Assembly: GCA_021733705.1 (NCBI GenBank)
Contig: JAIPKF010000001.1
Coordinates: 1 to 34,082, forward strand
From: Chthoniobacterales bacterium
GTDB lineage: Bacteria; Verrucomicrobiota; Verrucomicrobiia; Chthoniobacterales; UBA6821
Length of the DNA stretch: 34,082 bases
Reading direction: 5' to 3'
Position numbers and translations under genes: made by a program. Shown piece by piece: positions 23,760 through 31,485 of this stretch; positions within the stretch are counted from its first letter, which is position 1, and each line of letters begins with the position of its first letter. The notes under the pieces were generated by a model, which was not told the DNA's origin, searched no databases, and saw nothing but the letters and a program-made list of their open reading frames with translations.

Positions 23760-24701
23760 TCACTCACGAGCAGAATCACGCAATTTTTCCCACAAGGCTT
23801 TCTCTTCAGGAGAAAGCTCAGTTGGAATGATGATATTAACCACAGCAAAAAAATCACCACGTCCTCCTGATTTTTCAGGGAGACCTCTTTTAGGGATACG
23901 AAATTTTTTTCCATTTTCTGTACCAGCAGGAATTTTTAATTTTGCACGTCCATCAGGAGTAGGAATCATGAGCTCTCCACCAAGGACGGCTTGCCAGGCA
24001 GGAATTTCCAAATCGTGGTAAATACTACTTCCCTCAAAAGAAAAATCAGGATGCTGCTGTAACTTGACTCTAAGATAAAGATCTCCAGCAGGGCCTCGAG
24101 CACCCCCAGATCCACCTTGGCCAGCAAGGCGAATGCGTTGGCCCTCATGAACACCTTGAGGAATTTTAATGGTGTAGGTTTGTATTTTTTGTGAGGGCCC
24201 TTTTTTAAAAGAAATCTGGCGTGTTGCCCCGTGGAGTACTTCCTCTAGTGGAACTAAAATATCAGCTTCGACATCATTTCCACGTTGGGGAGTTTCTTCA
24301 AATCCACCATAATTCATCCCACCACGACGGGTGCCGAAAAATTGCTCAAAAAAGTCGCTGTATCCTGTTCCTCCAAAATGAAACTCCTCTCCTGTTCCAT
24401 CAAAACCACCCATCCCATGAAAATCACCTGGTCTACTTCCTGCACCTCCAGAGGGCCTTCTAGAGGCCGCTTGAGACCAATTAGCTCCATAGGAGTCATA
24501 TTTCTTTCTATTTTCAGAATTACTTAGGACTTCGTAGGCTTCATTGATCTCCTTAAATTTTTCTTCAGCCGCTTTTTTATCTTTAGCTAAATCAGGATGA
24601 TGCTTTCGTGCAAGCTTGCGGAAGGCACTTTTAATTTCATCGGCGGTTGCCGATTTAGAAACACCTAAAATTTCATAGTAATCGCGGAAAGAAGCAGGCA
24701 T
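23760..24701 (-). CDS. cbpA: DnaJ-class co-chaperone (CbpA type, no zinc domain)
   Basis: The J domain (residues 5-72) has the HPD motif at 35-37 (KLARKHHPDLAKD) that stimulates DnaK ATPase. A Gly/Phe-rich linker (~75-125) follows, then two substrate-binding beta-domains (VEADILVPLEEVLHGA..., IKIPQGVHEGQRIRLAGQG) and the C-terminal dimerisation segment. The four CxxCxGxG zinc repeats of classical DnaJ are absent. A pyrimidine-rich leader (CTGATTCTCTTCTTTTTCT), preceded by ACTCTTTACCC, lies before the ATG. It is convergent with yidC across the repeats. Confidence 0.92.
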   Translation of the reverse strand: MPASFRDYYEILGVSKSATADEIKSAFRKLARKHHPDLAKDKKAAEEKFKEINEAYEVLSNSENRKKYDSYGANWSQAASRRPSGGAGSRPGDFHGMGGFDGTGEEFHFGGTGYSDFFEQFFGTRRGGMNYGGFEETPQRGNDVEADILVPLEEVLHGATRQISFKKGPSQKIQTYTIKIPQGVHEGQRIRLAGQGGSGGARGPAGDLYLRVKLQQHPDFSFEGSSIYHDLEIPAWQAVLGGELMIPTPDGRAKLKIPAGTENGKKFRIPKRGLPEKSGGRGDFFAVVNIIIPTELSPEEKALWEKLRDSARE

Positions 24702-24720
24702 AGAAAAAGAAGAGAATCAG

Positions 24721-24873
24721 TAAAGGGTAAAGAGTAACGCCTATTTTTAAGATCGGAATAAAAAAATATCTTTCTTCATTTACGTTGGCTCGTAAATCAA
24801 TGCCATTCGAGGTGGTTTAGAAAACGTCATTACCCATCACTCTTTCCTCTTTACCCATTACCTTTTCCTCTTT
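24721..24873. repeat. Short CTCTTTACCC-type motif repeats between divergent genes
   Basis: On the minus strand, upstream of dnaJ, GTTACTCTTTACCCTTTAC occurs at about 24721-24740. On the plus strand, TTACCCATCACTCTTTCCTC and then TTTACCCATTACCTTTTCCT occur in tandem (24831-24870), upstream of the FMN reductase. Similar motifs lie upstream of the PfkB gene (10914-10930). Confidence 0.55.
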
Positions 24874-24890
24874 ATCTTTCACGTTTTCCC

Positions 24891-25427
24891 ATGATTCTTA
24901 TCATCTCTTGTAGTCATCATCCGGAAAGCCGCTCCCGTCTGCTAGCCAATGCTATTGATAAAGCTGTTATCGCATTGGGAAACACGACCCATTTTTTGGA
25001 TCTACGCACCATGCCACTCCCCCTTTGTGATGGTCATTCCACTCATGAAAATAGGGAGGTCTTAAAAGCAAGAGCACTCGTAAAATCAGCAAAGGGTATT
25101 CTTCTCTCTACGCCTATTTATAACTATGGGGCGAATGCAATTACTAAAAGCTTCATCGAAAATACCGGTCCCTCATGGAATGGCAAACCGGTTGGAATGC
25201 TCTGTTCGGCAGGAGGCAAAGGAAGCTACATGGCCTTAATGCCCCTTGTTGGAAGCCTGATGCTCGATTTTCATTGTCATGTACTCCCACGCCATGTCTA
25301 TGCTCTTACCAACCAATTTCAAGAAGACCGTATCATCGATACTGAACTACAGGAGCGTATTACTCTCCTTGCCTCAGATATATGCTGGCTTTCGCAGTCC
25401 CTTGCAGAAAGACAAGTAATTAAGTAA
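24891..25427 (+). CDS. NADPH-dependent FMN reductase-like flavoprotein
   Basis: The 178-residue product has a flavodoxin-like fold. The N-terminal IISCSHHPESRSRLLANAI is a phosphate loop for FMN. LLSTPIYNYGANAITKSFIE matches the FMN-binding segment of SsuE/azoreductase-type proteins, and MLCSAGGKGSYMALMPL is the next loop. It probably reduces FMN or quinones in the cytoplasm; the physiological substrate is not defined. The ATG follows CTTTCACGTTTTCCC. Confidence 0.8.
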   Translation: MILIISCSHHPESRSRLLANAIDKAVIALGNTTHFLDLRTMPLPLCDGHSTHENREVLKARALVKSAKGILLSTPIYNYGANAITKSFIENTGPSWNGKPVGMLCSAGGKGSYMALMPLVGSLMLDFHCHVLPRHVYALTNQFQEDRIIDTELQERITLLASDICWLSQSLAERQVIK

Positions 25428-25516
25428 TGGTCTGCTTTTTGAGCTGTTTTTTCAAACTCTCATTGATAGGATGACATCTCTTTTTCTAAAAACCCTTACG
25501 ATCTATTATTTTTTCC

Positions 25517-26452
25517 ATGTCTTCTTCCCTTGCTGACCTTCAAGCCATTTACGAAACACCATTCTTGGAGCTTATTCGACGTTCTCACGAGGTGCATCGA
25601 GAGCATTGGAAAAATAATGATGTGCAGCTCTGCACGCTCTTAAGTATTAAGACGGGGGGCTGTAGTGAGGATTGTTCCTATTGTGCTCAAAGTGCTCGAT
25701 ACAAAACAGAGCTAGAAATCGAACCTCTTATGAAATGTGAAGAAGTGCTCCCGCGTGCCCGCCAGGCCAAAGAAAAAGGAGCTGCTCGCTTTTGTATGGG
25801 AACGGCATGGCGTGGGGTCAAAAGTGGGGATGCTAAATTTAATGAAGTCTTAAAGACTGTTCGTGAGGTGAGTAAATTAGGAATGGAGGTATGTGTAACG
25901 TTAGGTCTCCTTGGTGATCAAGAGGCGTCTCAACTCAAAGAAGCTGGTGTTACCGCCTACAACCACAATATCGATACCTCCCCGGAATATTACCCCAACA
26001 TTATTTCAACACGGAGTTTTCAAGATCGTCTTGATACCATTGCTGCTGTTCAGAGAGCTGGTATGTCGGTCTGCTGTGGAGGAATTATAGGAATGGGGGA
26101 GAGTATTACAGACCGTCTTCGTATGTTGGAAGTGTTATGCAATCTAGATCCAGCTCCTGAAAGTGTTCCCCTCAATTGTCTCGTGCCGATGCCAGGGACT
26201 CCATTAGCTGATCAGCCCCAAGTCGATATTTTTGAATTTGTGAGACTCGTGGCAACAGCTCGTATCGTTTTACCTAAAGCACGTGTTCGTCTCTCGGCAG
26301 GTCGTGATCAGTTGAGTCGTGAAGGACAAGCACTCTGCTTTTTTGCTGGAGCAAATTCGATTCATTATGGAGAAAAACTTCTCACTGCTGAAAATCCAGA
26401 TACTAATGAGGATGTCACGTTACTGAAGGAACTAGGATTGCTCCAAGAGTAG
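25517..26452 (+). CDS. bioB: Biotin synthase
   Basis: This radical SAM enzyme converts dethiobiotin to biotin. The 4Fe-4S motif CSEDCSYC lies at Cys49, Cys53 and Cys56, and AQSARYKTE follows it. FCMGTAWRG, YNHNIDTSPEYYP, GGIIGMGE and the C-terminal LSAGRDQLSREGQA and FAGANSIHYGEKLLT are all conserved. Length 311 fits. The other bio genes are not nearby, so this is an isolated locus; bioA, bioD and bioF may be elsewhere or absent. Confidence 0.96.
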   Translation: MSSSLADLQAIYETPFLELIRRSHEVHREHWKNNDVQLCTLLSIKTGGCSEDCSYCAQSARYKTELEIEPLMKCEEVLPRARQAKEKGAARFCMGTAWRGVKSGDAKFNEVLKTVREVSKLGMEVCVTLGLLGDQEASQLKEAGVTAYNHNIDTSPEYYPNIISTRSFQDRLDTIAAVQRAGMSVCCGGIIGMGESITDRLRMLEVLCNLDPAPESVPLNCLVPMPGTPLADQPQVDIFEFVRLVATARIVLPKARVRLSAGRDQLSREGQALCFFAGANSIHYGEKLLTAENPDTNEDVTLLKELGLLQE

Positions 26453-26461
26453 CATCAACGA

Positions 26462-27061
26462 CTATTTAGGCAAACGCTCTTCTACGATCTCGCAAAGGAC
26501 ATGAAGAAGAAATTTTTGAGCCTCTTGAATACGGGCAGTTACTGTTCCTGGAACAATGATTTCTATGTCTGCAACGCCAGCGGTAAAGCCTCCGTTTTTT
26601 CCAAGGAAAGCTATTGTTTGAATGCCCCTCTCTTTTGCATCTTCAAGTGCTAGAAGAAGATTACGAGAGTTTCCGCTCGTGCTCAGGACGATCAAAAGAT
26701 CTCCTTTTTTCCCAAAAGCAGCAACTTGTCTTTGGAACACCGTTTCAAAATGATAATCATTTCCAATAGCCGTCATGAGCCCTCCATCCACAGTGAAGGC
26801 CATGGCAGGATAGGGTCTTCTGTCTTGGCAAAAACGGCAGGTAAATTCTGTAGCAATATGGGCAGCATCACTTGCACTCCCTCCATTGCCACAAAGCATC
26901 AATTTGTGGCCAGCAAGTAATGTATCTCCGAGTAAGGCTGCTGCTTGTACTATCTTCGGTTGCAGCACTTTTAATTGCTCGAACGTGGCCAACGCACCAG
27001 TTAGTGAGGAGACAAATTGACTACTAGGTGAAGGTCCTTGTGAAACCGATGGAGAACTCAT
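26462..27061 (-). CDS. gmhA: Phosphoheptose isomerase (sedoheptulose-7-phosphate isomerase)
   Basis: This is the first committed enzyme of ADP-heptose synthesis for LPS. It is a single SIS-domain protein with LMLCGNGGSASDAAHIATEF, TVDGGLMTAIGNDY, LLIVLSTSGNSRN and the C-terminal EAQKFLLHVLCEIVEE. The first motif is the classical GmhA signature. I use the ATG at 27061 (199 residues); the ATG at 27133 would add 24 residues with no counterpart. It is divergent from proS and convergent with bioB (9 bp). It provides substrate for the heptosyltransferase in this window. Confidence 0.93.
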   Translation of the reverse strand: MSSPSVSQGPSPSSQFVSSLTGALATFEQLKVLQPKIVQAAALLGDTLLAGHKLMLCGNGGSASDAAHIATEFTCRFCQDRRPYPAMAFTVDGGLMTAIGNDYHFETVFQRQVAAFGKKGDLLIVLSTSGNSRNLLLALEDAKERGIQTIAFLGKNGGFTAGVADIEIIVPGTVTARIQEAQKFLLHVLCEIVEERLPK

Positions 27062-27176
27062 GATATTTTTTTCGTGATGTAGCAGACTAACCGCTTGTAT
27101 TGGAGAGAGCAAGTTTTCAGAGAATAGCATCATTTTCTTTACCAGGGATGCAACTCCCTTTATGTATCTAGTACTT

Positions 27177-28697
27177 ATGAGTAAAACACCCCAAAACGCG
27201 ATCTCTCCTAGACGTCATGAAGATTTTCCAGAATGGTATCAACAGGTTGTACGTGCAGCAGAGATGGCTGAAAATTCTGAGGTTCGTGGCTGTATGGTTA
27301 TCAAACCATGGGGCTATGCTCTTTGGGAGCGAATGCAAAGCATTCTTGATGCGATGTTCAAGGCTACAGGACATCGTAATGCTTACTTCCCACTTTTTAT
27401 TCCACTAAGTCATTTACAAAAAGAGGCGGAGCATGTGGAGGGATTTGCCAAAGAATGTGCCGTGGTCACTCATCATCGCCTCGAGATGCAAGATGGAAAG
27501 CTCGTTCCCGCAGGGGAACTCACGGAGCCTTTAATTGTTCGGCCCACCTCTGAAACTATTATCGGTTCTGTCTATGCCAAATGGGTAAAGTCGTATCGTG
27601 ATCTTCCTATTTTACTTAATCAATGGGCCAATGTTGTCCGATGGGAGCTTCGTCCCCGACTTTTTCTAAGAACTGCAGAGTTTCTTTGGCAAGAGGGGCA
27701 TACAGCTCATGAAACAGAAGCAGAGGCTGTGGCAGAGACGAAGAAAATGCTCCATATTTATGAAACCTTTGCACGAGATTACTTAGCCTTACCGGTCATT
27801 TGTGGTGAGAAGACAGCAAGTGAACGATTCCCCGGAGCGGTCCGTACCTACTGTATTGAAGCCATGGTTCAAGATCGCAAGGCGATTCAAGCAGGCACTT
27901 CACACTTCTTAGGGCAAAATTTTGCAAAAGCCTCAGAAATAACATTTCAATCTCGCCAAGGAACTCTAGAACATGCTTGGACCACAAGCTGGGGAGTCAG
28001 TACACGGTTGGTCGGGACACTCCTGATGGCTCATGGAGATGATGATGGAGCTATCTTACCTCCGAGAATTGCGCCGAGCCAAGTGATCATTATTCCTTTT
28101 ATACCGAAAGAAGAACAGCGCGCCCCTATTCTTGAAAAAGCTGAAGAGATCGCCACACTTCTTCGATCTGCCTCGTATTTAGGAGAGGCAATTCGAGTCG
28201 AGATCGATACTCGTGATATCAATGGAAGCACAAAAAGCTGGGATTGGATCAAACGCGGAGCCCCACTACGCTTAGAGATTGGACCACGTGATTGTGAAGC
28301 AGAGACGGTGGCTCTTGGACGACGCGATCGTGGGCCCAAAGAAAAAGAGTCAATCCCATGGAGCCTCCTGTCACAACGTCTTCCAGAAATCTTAGCTGAA
28401 ATTCAACACTCACTTTTGGATCGTGCTCTTGCTTTTCGTAATACCCATACTCGTAAGATTGATACCAAGGAAGAGTTCTATGAATTCTTTACCCCAACAA
28501 ACAAAACTCAACCTGAAATTCATGGTGGCTTTGCATTAACCCATTGGAACGGTTCTGCTGAAGTGGAAGCTAGGATTAAAGAGGAACTCAAGGTTACCAT
28601 ACGCTGCATCCCTCTCGAGGAGAACCCTCTTTGCGGAATATGTCCATTTACTGGGGAACCAAGCTCACAACGGGTTCTTTTTGGAAAATCTTATTAA
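27177..28697 (+). CDS. proS: Prolyl-tRNA synthetase, eukaryote/archaeal-like type
   Basis: This is a class II tRNA synthetase of ~506 residues. The N-terminus FPEWYQQVVRAAEMAENSEV with GCMVIKPWGYALWERMQ, the class II motif 2 region WANVVRWELRPRLFLRTAEF, and WQEGHTAH are typical of the short, eukaryote/archaeal-like ProRS that lacks the bacterial editing insertion. The C-terminal extra domain ends GICPFTGEPSSQRVLFGKSY. I use ATG 27177; ATG 27162 is 15 bp upstream. The stop TAA lies in the TTAA end of repeat copy 10. Confidence 0.95.
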   Translation: MSKTPQNAISPRRHEDFPEWYQQVVRAAEMAENSEVRGCMVIKPWGYALWERMQSILDAMFKATGHRNAYFPLFIPLSHLQKEAEHVEGFAKECAVVTHHRLEMQDGKLVPAGELTEPLIVRPTSETIIGSVYAKWVKSYRDLPILLNQWANVVRWELRPRLFLRTAEFLWQEGHTAHETEAEAVAETKKMLHIYETFARDYLALPVICGEKTASERFPGAVRTYCIEAMVQDRKAIQAGTSHFLGQNFAKASEITFQSRQGTLEHAWTTSWGVSTRLVGTLLMAHGDDDGAILPPRIAPSQVIIIPFIPKEEQRAPILEKAEEIATLLRSASYLGEAIRVEIDTRDINGSTKSWDWIKRGAPLRLEIGPRDCEAETVALGRRDRGPKEKESIPWSLLSQRLPEILAEIQHSLLDRALAFRNTHTRKIDTKEEFYEFFTPTNKTQPEIHGGFALTHWNGSAEVEARIKEELKVTIRCIPLEENPLCGICPFTGEPSSQRVLFGKSY

Positions 28698-28880
28698 CCC
28701 GGATATTTCATACTGAAGCGTCATGAGGCGCCGTGCAAAGCTTATGAGTACAAGGCGGGCGAAGGATTGTGATGCCGGGCTGTATGAGCACATACTGCAC
28801 AAATCACAATTCGAGACCAACACAGTAATAATGAGCTTTCCACAAGTCGTAATAGATTTAGTGTGAAATATCCGGGTTGA
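28694..28880 (-). repeat. Palindromic YTAR repeat, type B, inverted (copy 10)
   Basis: Reads as type B on the minus strand. The left end TTAACCCGG overlaps the proS stop codon. The right end has decayed to TTGA. The arms GCAAAGCTTATGAGTACAAG and ATGAGCTTTCCACAAG are those of B in reverse. Confidence 0.93.
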
Positions 28881-28920
28881 CCCGGATATTTCATACTGAT
28901 CACCAACGGAGATCGTATGA
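28877..28920 (+). repeat. Truncated type A palindromic repeat (left end)
   Basis: Starts from the same TTGA as the end of copy 10 with CCCGGATATTTCATACTGATC, then ACCAACGGA, and stops matching after about 40 bp. Confidence 0.75.
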
Positions 28921-28935
28921 TTTGATAAAATGGGG

Positions 28936-29055
28936 ACGGGCCACTGTTACTCGATCTGAAAAAACCAAGAAACAGATCGCAGTGGCCCGTTTTTAGAAGA
29001 GCGGACCACCGTTACTCGACCTGAAAAAACCAAGAAACAGATCGCGATGGCCCGC
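28936..29055. repeat. Two tandem 55-bp hairpins (65-bp period), first followed by a T-run
   Basis: Unit 1 (28936-28990): ACGGGCCACTG, TTACT bulge, CGATCTG, loop AAAAAACCAAGAAA, CAGATCG, CAGTGGCCCGT; it is followed by a T5 run (28990-28994). Unit 2 (29001-29055) has the same layout with three mismatched stem pairs. Unit 1 could act as a terminator after proS. The two could also be small repeats unrelated to the YTAR family. No coding frame is convincing across 28698-29123. Confidence 0.75.
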
Positions 29056-29123
29056 TAAATAAACTACATAATGATAGACCGAAAAAGTTGTCTCACGTTC
29101 AAAAAAAATATACTATTCTAAAT

Positions 29124-30122
29124 ATGCTTCAAAATATTGCTGTTCTTACATCTGGAGGAGATGCCCCTGGAATGAATCCTGCTATCCGTTCTGTTGTGCG
29201 AACGGCCATGGAGAGAGGTTGTGATGTGATTGGTATCAGCAATGGCTACGACGGAATTTTTGAAGGGGCTGTAGAAAAATTAACGGGAACCATTCTTTCT
29301 GGAATGATTGATCGCGGAGGTACCATTTTGCAATCAAGTCGCTGCAAGCGTTTTTATGACCCCGTTGGTATTGATGAAGCTAAAGAACGATTAATCCAAC
29401 TGGGAATCCAAGGTTTAGTTGTTATTGGAGGTGATGGTTCCCTCACGGGTGCTCGAGAGCTGCATCGGCGGGGGTTTCCTGTAATTGGCATCCCTGCAAG
29501 CATCGATAATGATATGCTTGGAACCGAAATGGCCATCGGCGCTGATACTGCGGCCAATACGATCATGCAGCTTATCGATCGTATCCGTGACACGGCTCGC
29601 TCTCACAGGCGCTGCTTTCTTATTGAAGTGATGGGCCGCAATTCTGGCTTTCTCGCCTTAACTACGGCCATTAGCTGTGGAGCAGAGGTAGCTGTTATTC
29701 CAGAATTTGCCCACAATATGAGTCGTATTATTCATCTTCTTCGATCCCGTTTTGAAAAAACACGTGATAATTCCATTATTGTCCTTGCGGAGGGTGTTTG
29801 TGATGCTGAAACGTTTATTTCCCGAATGCTTGTTGAAGAACAAGGGGTCTCCTTTGATCAGGAAATTCGTAAAACAGTTTTGGGACACGTCCAACGCGGA
29901 GGTATTCCAACCCATTTTGATCGTATCCTAGGAGCTCGCTTTGGAGAAATGGCTGTTCTAGGTCTTCTCCAAGGAGAGAGTGGCAGTATGACTGGTTTAG
30001 AAGAGAGCCATGTGACACTTGTTGATTTAGAAAAAGTAATCGGCTTCAAAAAACATCCCTCGTCTGAACTCATTCGATTAGCTCGTCATTTACAAATTGA
30101 ATTTGGTGATGTAGTAGAGTGA
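29124..30122 (+). CDS. pfkA: ATP-dependent 6-phosphofructokinase
   Basis: The product phosphorylates fructose-6-phosphate in glycolysis. AVLTSGGDAPGMNPAIRSVV (residues 6-25) is the ATP/phosphate loop. GGDGS (residues 102-106) has Gly at the position that distinguishes ATP enzymes from PPi enzymes (which have Asp there). IPASIDNDMLGTE is the active-site segment, and VLGHVQRGGIPTHFDRILG the C-terminal signature. Length 332. I use ATG 29124 (MLQNIAVL) rather than TTG 29088. The stop TGA (30120-30122) abuts the minus-strand stop of the next gene in a TGATCA. Confidence 0.94.
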   Translation: MLQNIAVLTSGGDAPGMNPAIRSVVRTAMERGCDVIGISNGYDGIFEGAVEKLTGTILSGMIDRGGTILQSSRCKRFYDPVGIDEAKERLIQLGIQGLVVIGGDGSLTGARELHRRGFPVIGIPASIDNDMLGTEMAIGADTAANTIMQLIDRIRDTARSHRRCFLIEVMGRNSGFLALTTAISCGAEVAVIPEFAHNMSRIIHLLRSRFEKTRDNSIIVLAEGVCDAETFISRMLVEEQGVSFDQEIRKTVLGHVQRGGIPTHFDRILGARFGEMAVLGLLQGESGSMTGLEESHVTLVDLEKVIGFKKHPSSELIRLARHLQIEFGDVVE

Positions 30123-31013
30123 TCACCCAGCAATATGACCTCTCACATTCACTAGATAAGCTCCTAAGAAGGTGATAGAACCACCTGCGAATGACATCAG
30201 TGTTGGAAGCTCTCCAAGTAACAGCCATCCTAAGAGAATGGAAAGGAGAGGCAAGAGGAACATCCAGCTAGCTACTTGAGCCATATTCGTTTTACTACTT
30301 GTGTAGGCATAGAGAAGATAGCAAAGGGCTCCTGGAAAAATTCCTAAGAGAAGCATATTGAGAGTTGCTAGACGAGGAGCAGAAAATAGCGCCTTGCTCA
30401 ATCCACCCCCAAAAGGAATCAGCGCAAAAGTTCCTATCCAAATAGACCAGGTGGTGATTTCAAGAGGAGAGTAATGACTCAGCATTTTCTTCATGAGAAG
30501 GCCATAAATAGAAGCACTAATCATTGCGAGTATTACTAATAAAGCTCCCCGTGAGAAATGTAGTGATCCATGTGCTCCTATTGCAGTAATTACAACACCA
30601 CTAAAAGCAATAAAAACACCCAGCCACCCGAGATGCGTCAATTTTTCAGAAAAAAAATAACGAGCCCCAAGTGCTATCAAAATGGGAAGAAGTGCCCCTA
30701 AGAGAGCTGCTGTTCCTGCTGTAATCGTTACTTCGCCACGATTTACACAATAATTGTAAATACTAAATCCAGTTATTCCCATTATTACGATGAATGGAAA
30801 ATGGCGCCATGATGGAAGGTGTGCTCCGTGCCACCCCCAGAAAGGCAAAAGAACCAACGATGCAATTGTGTAGCGGCCAAGAGCTAATTGTCCGGGGGTG
30901 TAACCATGAAGCGCTGCACGAATGCCAACCCAACCCCATCCCCATCCAAGAGCAGACCCAGCAAGACACAAATATAAAATCCACTGTGGAGAGAGAGATA
31001 GAGATCGCTTCAT
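30123..31013 (-). CDS. EamA/DMT-superfamily transporter
   Basis: The 296-residue protein has about ten hydrophobic segments arranged as two five-helix EamA repeats (~10-135 and ~150-290). It contains NRGEVTITAGTAALLGALLP and LGWLGVFIAFSGVVITAIG in the first repeat and ASWMFLLPLLSILLGWLLLG in the second, all usual for drug/metabolite exporters. The substrate is unknown. I use ATG 31013 (MKRSLSLSPQW), which follows CATCTTCTTTTTTTC; ATG 31046 would add 11 residues. Convergent with pfkA with no gap. Confidence 0.87.
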   Translation of the reverse strand: MKRSLSLSPQWILYLCLAGSALGWGWGWVGIRAALHGYTPGQLALGRYTIASLVLLPFWGWHGAHLPSWRHFPFIVIMGITGFSIYNYCVNRGEVTITAGTAALLGALLPILIALGARYFFSEKLTHLGWLGVFIAFSGVVITAIGAHGSLHFSRGALLVILAMISASIYGLLMKKMLSHYSPLEITTWSIWIGTFALIPFGGGLSKALFSAPRLATLNMLLLGIFPGALCYLLYAYTSSKTNMAQVASWMFLLPLLSILLGWLLLGELPTLMSFAGGSITFLGAYLVNVRGHIAG

Positions 31014-31076
31014 GAAAAAAAGAAGATGAGTAGAGAACTTGTGCAACGCAGAGGAAAATCGTAGAATTTACCATAA

Positions 31077-31364
31077 ATGAAAAATTCCTTCACCTTTTTT
31101 AAAATCTTCTTCAATACGCTCTTTTTTTTGGTGCTAACTTCCTTTAGTTGCTTAGCAACAGAGGGGTCTAAAAAAACAACCTCACCCACTCCCTATCCAC
31201 TTTCAACCTGCGTTGTTTCTGAAAATCCTTTAGGGGTTATGGGACCTCCTTTCATTATCCAACATGATGGAACTGAAGTTCGCTTTTGCTGCGAAGAGTG
31301 TGTGAAGGATTTTAATAAAGATCCGGAAAAATATTTGAAAAGGTTGCATGGGGAATCGCAGTAG
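31077..31364 (+). CDS. Exported YHS-like metal-binding protein
   Basis: The 95-residue product has a signal peptide (FFNTLFFLVLTSFSC, cleaved near residue 25-28; Cys25 could serve as a weak lipobox). A YHS-like domain follows: YPLSTCVVSENPLG, then GTEVRFCCEECVKDFNKDPE. Cys45, Cys71, Cys72 and Cys75 could bind a metal, as in YHS or TRASH-type domains linked to heavy-metal sensing or copper handling. It is divergent from the EamA transporter; no metal exporter is next to it. There is no Shine-Dalgarno. Confidence 0.75.
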   Translation: MKNSFTFFKIFFNTLFFLVLTSFSCLATEGSKKTTSPTPYPLSTCVVSENPLGVMGPPFIIQHDGTEVRFCCEECVKDFNKDPEKYLKRLHGESQ

Positions 31365-31485
31365 TAAAATAAAACGATGACCTTGTCTGTGGAATATTAG
31401 AAATGCTTTCCTTTTTAATTTAAACACGCTGCGCTGTAGTTACACACTTCAATATCATGATTCATTTTCTTAAAATTTTTTCTTT

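Noticed and set aside
23589..24021. Plus-strand ORFs across copy 9 and the cbpA gene
   Set aside because: They combine repeat sequence with the antisense strand of a clear DnaJ-family gene.
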